A stretch of 23,943 nt of DNA from Streptomyces sp. NRRL F-2664 (GTDB lineage: Bacteria > Actinomycetota > Actinomycetes > Streptomycetales > Streptomycetaceae). Below the pieces are notes generated by a model, which was not told where the DNA came from, ran no database searches, and was given only the letters and a program-made list of their open reading frames with translations. The DNA lies in the NCBI RefSeq assembly GCF_000719345.1, contig NZ_JOFX01000055.1:1-23943 (forward strand), read 5' to 3'. Positions 6,771-14,795 of this stretch are shown one piece after another. The translations under genes and the position numbers were made by a program. Position 1 is the first letter of the stretch. Each line of letters begins with the position of its first letter.

Positions 6771-6786
6771 GATATACACCAGCACG

Positions 6787-9012
6787 TCAGAACCGGGGGA
6801 GCTGCTCCCCCGTCTCAGCGTCGTATGCGACACCAGTAGGGGAGAGGCGGATCTTACGGACGACTCCCTGAGTGCCTTCCTTCCAGTTCCTCCCACCGAT
6901 CTCTATCTGAACGGTCACATCGGCGAGGGGGTCACTGACCGGCAAAGCAAGTTCGGGCGTCTTGGTATAGCGGTCGTCTTGACGGGTGCTGGAAGCGGTC
7001 TTCCCAGACGCATCCATGCGCAGGTACTTCGCGTCAGGGTCGAAAGAGGACCGTAGCTCGATGATCACCTGGTCTCTGTTCCTGGTCCACTGAGCGAACA
7101 GTTCCGTGTCGACCTCATCCACCATCAGGCGGGCACCTGACTTGCCCTGATAGTGGTCCGCCGTGTGCTGCCGTTCCTCCGCCTTGGCGTCGTCTCCGGC
7201 TTTCTGCCATACGCCGACGGTGGTGAGCGCCAGGGCAGCGATCACGGCGACGTAGGGCCAGGTACGGCGGCGTCGGCGGTCGGGCTGCAGCCCCTCTTCC
7301 GGGGTCGGCGCGGGCACCGGTGCCGGGGGTGTCGGGTGCTCGGCCGGGGGCGTGCTGGTCTCGGGTTCCTTGTCCCACCATTCGACGTCTTTGCCCATGC
7401 GGGTGACGGTAGCGCGCAGCTGGGCGGCTGTGTCCGGGCTTCCGCCGAGTTCGGCGACCTTGGCCCTGGTGGAGAGCCACGACACCGCCTCGGCGGAGTT
7501 GATTCCGTACGCGCGGATGTCCTCGCGCTCCCCGATGACGGCGAGTTCTGCGGCCTCGCCGTACCGGCCCTGGCGGGCGGCCTGGACGACGTCGTAGTGG
7601 CGGGTGTCGATGACGGTGGGCGGCATGTCCCAGTCCCATCCGTCGACGTCGTCACCGTGGCTGTCCCGCGCGGCGGGCTGCAACAGGTAGTCGTTGAGTG
7701 ACTCCTCCTCCCCCTCGTCCGTGTCCCCCTCGTCCGTGTCCCCCTGGTCCGTGTTCTCCTCGGTCCCGCCGGCCTGGTCGGTCTCCTCGGGTCCCTCGGC
7801 CTCGGTCTCGGTCTCGGCCTCGGTCTCGGAGTCGTCGGTCAGGATCTGCTGTGCCTGGCGGCGGCGTGAGGATGTGTCGGTGAGGCGGGCCTCTTCGTCG
7901 GTGATGACGGTTTCGATGATGTCGACGTAGCTGGGGCCGATCTTCCATACAGCCTGGCCCCGGTCGAGGCTGGGAATTGCATTGGTGGCCCATTCGGGCA
8001 GGCCTAGCAGCGCGCCCACGGCCGTGGCCTCTTCGGCGTTGAGGCGTCCGACGTGGACGACTTCGCACAGCTTGGCCAGGTCTCGGGCTTTGCCGTCGCC
8101 GAGGTCGGACAGCGTGTGCATCAGCACGTCCAGGGACAGGCCGGCCTTTCGGCTGTTCTTGAGCAGCCGCTGAATCAGCTCACTGGTGGCGGGGGAGAGC
8201 AGGATTTGCCAGGCCTCTTCCAGGACCAGGTGGCGGTGGACGGCGGTGGACTGGGGTAGCCAGACCTGTTCCGCCCAGCAGGACACAGCGGCCATCAGGG
8301 ACGGGATCGCGGGCGAGTTCCGGTCCAGCCGGCTGAAGTCGAAGGACAAGATCGGCAGGTCGGTCGGGGGAAGGGCAGCGTCCTGGCCGTCGAAGAGGCC
8401 GCGAAGGCTGCCGTCGGTGTAGCGGGACAGCGCAATGGCTGCATCCACCCCCCATGCCTCCAGCGTCGCCGCGGGCCACCTGCCGGCCTCCGGCTGCACC
8501 AACACGTCCAGCAGGCCACCGAGGTGGGTCGCCTTCGGATGGTTGAGCGCGTGCTGAAGGGCGTGCGCGGACTGGGTGGTGAGTGCGGTCGGCTCCACAG
8601 CCGCAATGAGCGACCGGATCAGCTGCTCCCGTACTTCGATCGGGAACAGGACCGAGCAAGGGTTGAGGGTGAACTCCCCGGCCTGGATCACCAGGCCTTC
8701 ATGGGCCCGGGTCAGGGCTCCCCACTCACCGGCGTTGTTCTCCCCGAAGCTGTCGATGACGACGTACTGATGCCCGTGGTGCAGCATCTCGCGGTGCCCG
8801 CGCACCTTGCCCGTTGTCGACTTCCCAGAGCCCAGACCGCCCAGCGCGAGAGAGTTCGTCGCGGGGAGCACGCGATCGTCCGTGAGAACGGGCGAGAGGT
8901 GAAAAGCGCGGCCGTCCAGCAGTGAACGGCCGATGGGGATGCCGGGGAACGTGGCGTCGGAGGCGACGAGGGGCGCGGTGATCGCGGCGTGGTTGGAGGG
9001 CAGGCGGATCAC
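6787..9012 (-). CDS. VirB4-like transfer ATPase with transmembrane and exported C-terminal domain
   Basis: A 741-aa protein. Residues 1-390 are a VirB4/TraG-type ATPase: Walker A GGLGSGKST (58-66), DSFGENNAGEW after it, and a Walker B-like strand HLVLEEAW (261-268) with Glu-Glu instead of the usual Asp-Glu. Next come a very acidic linker (about 393-440), a helical TPR-like segment (about 465-540), a Pro-rich linker (551-570), an Arg cluster, one membrane helix (about 584-602) and a C-terminal domain of about 140 residues that would lie outside the membrane. ATPases of this family energise type IV secretion-like channels. The GTG start overlaps the stop of the upstream gene. The fusion to a membrane-anchored domain is unusual for VirB4. 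It is the last gene of the transfer block, followed by a terminator. Confidence 0.85.
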   Translation of the reverse strand: MIRLPSNHAAITAPLVASDATFPGIPIGRSLLDGRAFHLSPVLTDDRVLPATNSLALGGLGSGKSTTGKVRGHREMLHHGHQYVVIDSFGENNAGEWGALTRAHEGLVIQAGEFTLNPCSVLFPIEVREQLIRSLIAAVEPTALTTQSAHALQHALNHPKATHLGGLLDVLVQPEAGRWPAATLEAWGVDAAIALSRYTDGSLRGLFDGQDAALPPTDLPILSFDFSRLDRNSPAIPSLMAAVSCWAEQVWLPQSTAVHRHLVLEEAWQILLSPATSELIQRLLKNSRKAGLSLDVLMHTLSDLGDGKARDLAKLCEVVHVGRLNAEEATAVGALLGLPEWATNAIPSLDRGQAVWKIGPSYVDIIETVITDEEARLTDTSSRRRQAQQILTDDSETEAETETEAEGPEETDQAGGTEENTDQGDTDEGDTDEGEEESLNDYLLQPAARDSHGDDVDGWDWDMPPTVIDTRHYDVVQAARQGRYGEAAELAVIGEREDIRAYGINSAEAVSWLSTRAKVAELGGSPDTAAQLRATVTRMGKDVEWWDKEPETSTPPAEHPTPPAPVPAPTPEEGLQPDRRRRRTWPYVAVIAALALTTVGVWQKAGDDAKAEERQHTADHYQGKSGARLMVDEVDTELFAQWTRNRDQVIIELRSSFDPDAKYLRMDASGKTASSTRQDDRYTKTPELALPVSDPLADVTVQIEIGGRNWKEGTQGVVRKIRLSPTGVAYDAETGEQLPRF
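7717..7830. repeat. Short tandem repeats encoding the acidic linker
   Basis: A 15-base unit, GTCCCCCTCGTCCGT on the plus strand, is repeated near 7725-7765. Six-base GTCTCG/GCCTCG units follow near 7800-7830. They encode the GDTDE and ETEAE repeats of the ATPase linker and are prone to length change by slippage. Confidence 0.6.
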
Positions 9013-10079
9013 AGGATGGCCCCTTTCCGGGTGGAGGCGCCGTGCGGGGTGGTCATCACGTGGGCGCGGTGCTGCTGGCCGGTGAGCCAGTCGAGGGTGA
9101 TGCGGTGGCGGTCGGCGACGAGGGCCGCGGCCCAGCGGGCCTCAATGATGGTTTTGGGGCTGTCGGCCCACACGGTCAGGTAGGCGTCGACGTCGACGAG
9201 GGTGGCGCCCTGGACAAGGGCGGTGCGACGGCTGTCGCTCGCCGCAGCCTGTGACTCGGCCTTGATCGTGTCCATCTCCCACGCGCCGTTCGCGGCGTCC
9301 GCCCACTTCTGTGAGCGGCGGGCCTGGCCGGCGGGCAGCGGCCGGTAGAGAACGGACAGGGAACGGTCGGTGGCCTGGCCCAGGAGGAGGCGGGTCATGA
9401 GGTCGCCGCCGGTCTCGTCGGGCCATCCGGTGATCCGGGCGGTCGCGGCATGACGTCCGTCATCGAGGGCCGCCCAGCCAGCGCCCCGGCCGGTGACGGC
9501 CGGGACCGGGTCCGGGTCGACGGGGGCCAGCACGCCCAGGGCCGCGAACTCTCCTTCGAGGGTGTCGAGCAGCCGCTCGGGGTGGGCTACGAGGCCTTTG
9601 GGGACGTGGACGGAGATGGTCTGCGTGTGGTCGGTGTGCGCGCCCACGGTGGCGTGGTGGGTGACGTGGACCTGGATCCCGGCGGTGCGGGCCTGACTCC
9701 CCGCGAACGCCAGCGCGCGGCCGAACTGTTCGTGGAACTCAGCGCGGCGTGCGGGGTCCTGCATGGTGCCGTGGTCGGGGTAGAGGGCCCAGGTGGCAGT
9801 GGCGCCGGTCCGGGCGGTCAGGTCGGGCGCGGTGCGCTCGGCCAGGTACCGGTACCCGACGGCGGCCCACCGGGCGATCGAGCGGGGCCCGGGGGCGACA
9901 TTGAGCAGTGCGGCGGCGGCGCCCACCACGCCGAACATCCAGACGGGCGGCGGGGTGAGCATCGCCGATGCCAGCACTGCGGCCCCGACCCCGGCGTTCG
10001 CCTTTGTCAGCATGGTCTCTGCGGGGCTGAGTCCGCGCTGGAGGGCGGGGAGACGGTAGCCAGGGGTCAGGGAGTACAT
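9009..10079 (-). CDS. SCO6880-like transfer protein
   Basis: A 356-aa protein. The start is ATG at 10079, preceded by AGGAGG at a 6-base spacing; the much longer open frame upstream is antisense-like low-complexity sequence. Two hydrophobic helices lie near residues 29-41 and 45-63. A cytoplasmic domain of mixed alpha/beta follows, with a stretch GIQVHVTHHATVGAHTDHT. Position and layout match the actinobacterial SCO6880 family (PrgI/VirB3-like N-terminus), which is encoded beside VirB4-like ATPases. Its stop overlaps the ATPase start (GTGA), so the two are probably made together and act at the inner face of the channel. Confidence 0.7.
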   Translation of the reverse strand: MYSLTPGYRLPALQRGLSPAETMLTKANAGVGAAVLASAMLTPPPVWMFGVVGAAAALLNVAPGPRSIARWAAVGYRYLAERTAPDLTARTGATATWALYPDHGTMQDPARRAEFHEQFGRALAFAGSQARTAGIQVHVTHHATVGAHTDHTQTISVHVPKGLVAHPERLLDTLEGEFAALGVLAPVDPDPVPAVTGRGAGWAALDDGRHAATARITGWPDETGGDLMTRLLLGQATDRSLSVLYRPLPAGQARRSQKWADAANGAWEMDTIKAESQAAASDSRRTALVQGATLVDVDAYLTVWADSPKTIIEARWAAALVADRHRITLDWLTGQQHRAHVMTTPHGASTRKGAIL

Positions 10080-10089
10080 CAGCAGCCTC

Positions 10090-11379
10090 CTACGGGTTGC
10101 GGGGCGGTGGCGGTCCGCCAGCCCCACGGACGGGGCTGGCGGACGGGGACGGGGCGGGGGCCGGCCTGGACGGCTGGCTCCCGGCGGGCGGGGTGGGCGT
10201 CTGCGCAGCGGCGGCCCGCGCCTGCCGGCGCGCCTCGATGAGCTGCTGACTGCGCGGGGCTTCCCGCTGCGCCTTGTCGATGGCGGATGCGGTCGTGAGC
10301 TGTCCGCCGCGCGGGCGCTGCTGGACGCCGTAGGCGGCGAGCAGCACCCCGCGGTCCCGGTGCGCGGCGCGGCCGGGGGTGTCCACGGTGCGAGGCTGGC
10401 GCGGGGTGTTCTCCTGCTCGTAGACCGTGGGACTGCCCGCCCGCACCACGGCGCGCGCGAGCGGGTGAGACGTCCTGCTCTCCACGTAGCCCCGGACCGC
10501 ACCCGCGACCCGGGGACCGAAGTACGGGACACCGTGGAAGATCATCCGCAGCATGAGCGCGTCCGCCGCGACCAGCAGGACCGCGTCCACCACCAGCGAC
10601 CCCTTGGCGAACTCCACGAACGGACTGACCAAGATCAAGGCGAACGGGGCGAAGATCAGCCCAAGCAGCCTCATAGCCCAGGTCTTCACCGCAGTCATGT
10701 CGCCGCCCCTGGCCAGAGAGGCCAGCACCAGCGGCGCCATGCACACGAAGATCAGGATTCCGAGGTTGCGGGTCATGAACACCAGCGCCGCAAACGCCAA
10801 CGCCACAGCCAGGGCAGCGGTGATGATCAGGATTGCCAGGGGGTTGCCTGAGTCGGCACCGGTACTCAGGTCCTCCCTGATAGCGGCGAATAACGTGCCC
10901 TCATTGCTGTCGAACATCGCAGTAAACGCGCCGCTGACGGCCTCGTTCAGGAGCATGACCACGCCCGGGACCGCCGCCATGCCGGCCACGGCCGCGAGCG
11001 TCCAGCCGGTCGAGGCCCCCAGCTGCTTGAGGCGGGGTGCGCCCTGCCATGCGGTCAGGGCGCACACCACGATCACGCACACGAAGATCGCGATAGCCAA
11101 GTGCTGGCCGAGCCAAAGGAACTGTTGGTAGACCCAGCTATCGGCCGTCTCCGGCGCCCACGCATCTGCGGGCGCCACAAGGCGCGTGATCTTTTCGATC
11201 AGGTAGTTGGCGAGGTCGGTGACGTGTGCGGCGCCGCCTTCGGCCAGTCCGTCCCCGCCACCGCTGTTCTTGCCCTTCCATCCGGGGGGCGCTCCGCCGG
11301 GGCCTGGCTGCTGGCGCCCCTGGCAGTAGTACTTAGCGGGCCCGTCGAGCAGCCCGCAGGGATCAGGTTTGTCGGGCAT
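10090..11379 (-). CDS. VirB6/TrbL-like polytopic membrane protein
   Basis: A 429-aa protein. A soluble N-terminus (Gly/Pro-rich, with two Cys) is followed by about six membrane helices near residues 93-111, 125-144, 181-201, 206-222, 238-254 and 261-281, then a long Arg/Pro/Ala-rich cytoplasmic tail. This plan is typical of VirB6/TrbL channel components of type IV secretion systems in Gram-positive bacteria. It lies between the VirB2-size gene and the SCO6880-like gene. A G-rich ribosome site precedes the ATG at 11379. Confidence 0.75.
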   Translation of the reverse strand: MPDKPDPCGLLDGPAKYYCQGRQQPGPGGAPPGWKGKNSGGGDGLAEGGAAHVTDLANYLIEKITRLVAPADAWAPETADSWVYQQFLWLGQHLAIAIFVCVIVVCALTAWQGAPRLKQLGASTGWTLAAVAGMAAVPGVVMLLNEAVSGAFTAMFDSNEGTLFAAIREDLSTGADSGNPLAILIITAALAVALAFAALVFMTRNLGILIFVCMAPLVLASLARGGDMTAVKTWAMRLLGLIFAPFALILVSPFVEFAKGSLVVDAVLLVAADALMLRMIFHGVPYFGPRVAGAVRGYVESRTSHPLARAVVRAGSPTVYEQENTPRQPRTVDTPGRAAHRDRGVLLAAYGVQQRPRGGQLTTASAIDKAQREAPRSQQLIEARRQARAAAAQTPTPPAGSQPSRPAPAPSPSASPVRGAGGPPPPRNP

Positions 11380-11393
11380 CGCGGGTCACCCCC

Positions 11394-11714
11394 TCAGCTC
11401 TTGGGGCCGTCGGCCGGCGCCGAGTCACTGGCGCCCGGCTTGGCCGGGGAGTTGGTGACGGTGGAAAACAGGGTCGAACCGTAGAGCGCGAGGATCACGG
11501 CGACGAAAAGCGTGCCGAGTGCCATGCTCCCCTTTCGCAGCGCCGTTTTCGGGTCGGCGGAGAGCTGGAGGAGCATGCGGATCGCAATTACGGCGATGAC
11601 GGCCGCAATTCCCTTAGTGACCAGTCCGCCACCCGTCATTCCGATGGTGTCGAAGAAGTCTTTGAAGCCGGTGGACATGTCGATGGGCGCGGCAAGGTTG
11701 GCGAAGTCGTTCAC
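11394..11714 (-). CDS. Small two-helix membrane protein, VirB2-like
   Basis: A 106-aa protein from GTG at 11714, with AAGGAG 8 bases upstream, inside the end of the preceding gene. Two hydrophobic helices are joined by a short polar loop: GLVTKGIAAVIAVIAIRML, then MALGTLFVAVILALYG. Size, topology and neighbours fit a VirB2/pilin-like or TrbC-like subunit, but Gram-positive systems do not necessarily build a pilus. The C-terminus is short and polar. Longer open frames covering the same interval run through the neighbouring hydrolase gene and are not used. Confidence 0.7.
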   Translation of the reverse strand: MNDFANLAAPIDMSTGFKDFFDTIGMTGGGLVTKGIAAVIAVIAIRMLLQLSADPKTALRKGSMALGTLFVAVILALYGSTLFSTVTNSPAKPGASDSAPADGPKS

Positions 11715-11716
11715 GG

Positions 11717-12715
11717 TCAGATCTCCTTGTTCTGGTGCGGGATGGGTCGTGCGGCGGCGTAGAAGTCGCCCATGGACGTGATGGGGGAATAGCGGACATT
11801 GAGACCGGGCCGGGGGGCTTCGATCATGTAGCCACTCCCGACGTAGATTCCGACGTGATGGATTCCCTGGGGGCTGCTGCCGAAGAAGACCAGATCCCCG
11901 GGGGCCATTTCGTCTCGGCTGACGGGTACGGAGGCAGCGTATTGGTCTGCTGCCGTGCGGGGAAGTGAAATTCCGGCCTGCGCGTAGGCGTAAACCACGA
12001 GCCCCGAGCAATCGAAACCCTTGATGCTCGCTCCGGAACTTCCGTTGGGCGAGCAGCATCCGCCGGTACTGGGGCCGTCGGCGTCTCCTCCGCCCCATGA
12101 ATAGGGCATGCCGATCTGCCGGTCGGCGGCATTGATGGCGGCGGCGATCTGTTCCGCAGTTGATCCCGTTCCGGCGGTGGGTGTGCTCGCCAATGCGTTG
12201 ATTGTGCGGACGTATCCTTGTGTCTCTTTGTAGGGCGGGACGCCGCCGTGCTTGCGGACGGATTCCGATCCGGCGTTGTAGGCGGCGAGCATGTTGCTCT
12301 GCCGGTCACCGGGGACGTCTTTGGTTTCCTCGGCCATTTCGCACAGATATTTGGCGGCCGAGGGGATGGCGTCTTCGGGATCGAGGACGTTGCGCTTTCC
12401 GTCGCCGTTTCCGTCGATACCGCTGCTCTCCCACGTGGAGGGCATGAACTGCGCGATACCGCGTGCTCCGACCGGCGACCGCGCTTCCGGGTCGAATTCC
12501 GATTCGGTTTTTAGGAGTGCGGCCAGGAGATTGGGAGTGACCTCGGGGCAGGTTTTACCAGCGTCCTCTATCAGGCGCCGGTATTGGCTGGGCACGGACA
12601 CCGACAGGCCGAGCGCCTTGCCGACGGGTGTGTCGCTGGCGGCCTGGACGAGCGCGGCCACAATGACGGCCGCGGTTGCTCCGGCGCCGATCGCTGCTAC
12701 AGCGGCGGATCTCAA
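11717..12715 (-). CDS. Lytic transglycosylase + NlpC/P60 wall hydrolase (VirB1-like)
   Basis: A 332-aa protein starting at TTG 12715 with AAGGGGGG just upstream. An N-terminal signal anchor (about 4-24) is followed by a soluble lytic transglycosylase domain (about 45-165) with LLKTESEFDP (probable catalytic E71), GIAQFMPSTW and AAYNAG. After a linker, an NlpC/P60 domain (about 186-325) has GFDCSGLV (C236) and HHVGIYVG (H287). The third catalytic position is Glu in MIEAP, where many members have His. It should cut the glycan strands and peptide stems of the cell wall to let the transfer channel through. The two-domain design is common in Gram-positive conjugation systems. Confidence 0.9.
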   Translation of the reverse strand: MRSAAVAAIGAGATAAVIVAALVQAASDTPVGKALGLSVSVPSQYRRLIEDAGKTCPEVTPNLLAALLKTESEFDPEARSPVGARGIAQFMPSTWESSGIDGNGDGKRNVLDPEDAIPSAAKYLCEMAEETKDVPGDRQSNMLAAYNAGSESVRKHGGVPPYKETQGYVRTINALASTPTAGTGSTAEQIAAAINAADRQIGMPYSWGGGDADGPSTGGCCSPNGSSGASIKGFDCSGLVVYAYAQAGISLPRTAADQYAASVPVSRDEMAPGDLVFFGSSPQGIHHVGIYVGSGYMIEAPRPGLNVRYSPITSMGDFYAAARPIPHQNKEI

Positions 12716-12774
12716 CGTTTCCCCCCTTCATGTCGATGATGTGGCGTTGCCGCAGGTCAGAACCGCTTTTGGTA

Positions 12775-12877
12775 TCTGCCGGACATCCGCCGGGGATCTG
12801 CCGGGCTCTGCCGGTGGTCCGCCGGACGGCAGATCCTGGCGGACCCGTGGCAGATGTCCGGCGGATGCTCCGGCGGA
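12775..12877. repeat. Phased 8-bp repeat array, candidate clt/translocase recognition site
   Basis: TCYGCCGG occurs five times in one orientation at 12775, 12786, 12797, 12807 and 12818, spaced 11, 11, 10 and 11 bases. It occurs twice in the opposite orientation at 12858 and 12870. A further inverted pair is GGATCTGCCG (12794-12803) with CGGCAGATCC (12827-12836). The array fills the 172-bp gap between the hydrolase gene and the 3' end of the translocase gene. In other Streptomyces plasmids TraB recognises repeated 8-bp motifs in a clt locus near traB. Assignment here is inference. Confidence 0.65.
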
Positions 12878-12887
12878 TGCGTCCAGG

Positions 12888-14525
12888 TCACGAGCTGGAC
12901 ATGGCGGCGGCTTTGAGGTCGGCGAGGTGGTAGCCCCGTACGCCCTTTTCGTCTTTGCCGCGGGGGGCCTTGAGGAGCGCGGACAGCTTTCGCCCCTGGA
13001 CGGAATCAGTGGTCTCCTTGATTCCGAGCGCCGGGGCAAGCTGTGCCGAGGGAATGAAATCCACGCCGGTCTTCTGCATGAGTTCGATGGCCTGTTTGAG
13101 GGGCGAGTCAGGCACGGCGGACAGCCGTGCTTTGCGCCGCTCTTTCGCCTCGTCGATCACTTCCCACATGAATTCCTGGGGGAAGTTGAAGCCGCGGATG
13201 AGCGTGGATTCTCCCTGGGCGAAGAGCACGGCCTGGCCCTTGATGTTCGGGTTGAGCAGTGCGGGGTGGATCGGTGCCCTGGTGGTGAAGTACGAATCTC
13301 CGAGTGCGACTTTTGCGGCACCTTCGGAGTCGACATACAGGCACATGCGGTACTGGAACTGCGCCCGCACGTTGACCGGGATTGCGTCCTTGTCCGGCCG
13401 CTGGGTGAGCATGATGACTGAGACACCGGATTCGAGCGCTTTCGCGACGAGGGACCGGGATTTCTCCTCCACTCTTCCCGCCCGATCCTTGGATGCCTTT
13501 GTTCCGTTGTCTACGTAGAAGTCGGCTGCTTCATCGATGATGAAGAAAAGCGGCCGGAACTTGGGTTCCGGGCGCCGGTTTCGGATGGCTTCCTTCTTTT
13601 CGGTGTACCGCTTCTCCACTAGGGCCAGCAGGTCGTCAAGGATGGCTTCCATAACGGCCGGATCACTGGACGCCTCATAGCGCAGGGCGATATCCGCGAA
13701 CGGCGCCAATCCGACAAACTTTCCGTCGAGCAAGACGGTGTCGAACTCGTCGCCGTAGGCGATGAGCAGGCAGGTGATGAGCCCATTGAGGAGTGTTGTT
13801 TTACCCATCTGCGACATGCCCGCGATCAGCATGGAGGCTTTGTCGAAGGTCGGTACGCCCCCGAGTTCACCGGTGACTTCGTGTCCCAGCGGGACACCGG
13901 CGAATTCCCGGATCTCCTGCCGGGTGGGCGGTGTGAATGCCCGACTGAAAGGCTCGTCGTCCAGTTTGATGAGCGTGACTTCCCGCTCGTTTCGGCGAGA
14001 GGTTTTCAGCTTCATGTGAAGACGGGTTTTGCCGAGCATGGAGGCGATCGGCCCGAGTCGCTTGGTCACTTCCTCGTGCACGCCGCCGGGCGGGAGGAGG
14101 AACGTGTACTGGGTCCCGCCGGCCGCCAGTTCCTTCGTGCTGACGTCTTCGAGGCGGATGACCTCGTCACGGCCGATCGCACCGGTGCGGGTGAGGGCCG
14201 CAGTCAGCTCCGGATGCGCCGCAACGGGCGTCTCGGCGCCCGCGTCTGCTGCGGTCGGGGATTCCTGCGCCAGGGCTGCGGACGGCTTGTCTGCGGGCGT
14301 TCTGGCCCACCAACGGGTGACGCGGGTCTTGACCCACCAGGCCGTGTATCCGAGGACCACCAGGGCGCCCACGGTGAGGGCGACCGCGGCAGGCCACGGC
14401 ACGTCGAGTTTCACCTTGACGGCCGTCAGGCCTGCGAACGTCATGACGAGCACGCCGATGGCGCCGGCCGAGTGAGCGTAGAGGTCGTCAGGCTCCCGAC
14501 TGTCTAATCTTTCCTTTTTGCCCAT
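12888..14525 (-). CDS. FtsK/SpoIIIE-type DNA translocase (TraB-like)
   Basis: A 545-aa protein. The start is ATG at 14525 (MGKKERLDS), behind a run of six G; an in-frame ATG at 14555 is possible. Two membrane helices (about 19-37 and 44-64) precede a cytoplasmic motor with Walker A AGMSQMGKTT (235-244) and Walker B LFFIIDEA (326-333), plus a MLTQRPD motif. The last 60 residues (VDFIPSAQLAPALG... to RGYHLADL) look like a winged-helix DNA-binding domain. This is the layout of FtsK/SpoIIIE and the Streptomyces TraB proteins that pump double-stranded plasmid DNA into the recipient. Phased 8-bp repeats begin 11 bases beyond its stop. Confidence 0.9.
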   Translation of the reverse strand: MGKKERLDSREPDDLYAHSAGAIGVLVMTFAGLTAVKVKLDVPWPAAVALTVGALVVLGYTAWWVKTRVTRWWARTPADKPSAALAQESPTAADAGAETPVAAHPELTAALTRTGAIGRDEVIRLEDVSTKELAAGGTQYTFLLPPGGVHEEVTKRLGPIASMLGKTRLHMKLKTSRRNEREVTLIKLDDEPFSRAFTPPTRQEIREFAGVPLGHEVTGELGGVPTFDKASMLIAGMSQMGKTTLLNGLITCLLIAYGDEFDTVLLDGKFVGLAPFADIALRYEASSDPAVMEAILDDLLALVEKRYTEKKEAIRNRRPEPKFRPLFFIIDEAADFYVDNGTKASKDRAGRVEEKSRSLVAKALESGVSVIMLTQRPDKDAIPVNVRAQFQYRMCLYVDSEGAAKVALGDSYFTTRAPIHPALLNPNIKGQAVLFAQGESTLIRGFNFPQEFMWEVIDEAKERRKARLSAVPDSPLKQAIELMQKTGVDFIPSAQLAPALGIKETTDSVQGRKLSALLKAPRGKDEKGVRGYHLADLKAAAMSSS

Positions 14526-14756
14526 ATTCCCCCCTGTTTTTGGGATCAAGATCATAGCCCGAACTGGCTTTCGATACCTGAGGTTTGTCGGCATCTCTGG
14601 GTCTGCGCTGCGGGTCTGCGACTGCTAACGAGTGCCGCTCGCCGGATGGCTCACCAGGTCTGCGCGGGTCGACTGCGTGTTTGCTTCCGGCAGTCGCGAC
14701 ACAGCCCGGCCCCCGCCGCGCGGGGACTGGACTGCATCGGTGGTGCCGGACGTCAG
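14526..14756. other. Gene-free gap upstream of the translocase gene
   Basis: This gap should hold the promoter of the translocase unit on the minus strand. GGGTCTGCG is repeated at 14599 and 14613. GTCGACTGC near 14669 is partly complementary to GCAGTCGCGAC near 14690. No coding sequence or clear -10/-35 pair was found. Confidence 0.35.
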
Positions 14757-14781
14757 CCGGGCGGCCGGAAGGGCCGCCCGG
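14757..14781 (-). terminator. Hairpin after the four-helix membrane protein gene
   Basis: CCGGGCGGCC (14757-14766) and GGCCGCCCGG (14772-14781) form a perfect 10-bp stem with a 5-base loop, 14 bases past the minus-strand stop at 14796. No U-run follows, so it is a terminator or an mRNA-protecting stem. Confidence 0.6.
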
Positions 14782-14795
14782 GGCGGGGCCGTTGA

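Noticed and set aside
10080..10532. N-terminal extension of the SCO6880-like gene
   Set aside because: The extension is low-complexity Arg/Pro/Ser sequence inside the VirB6-like gene; the ATG at 10079 has a perfect AGGAGG.
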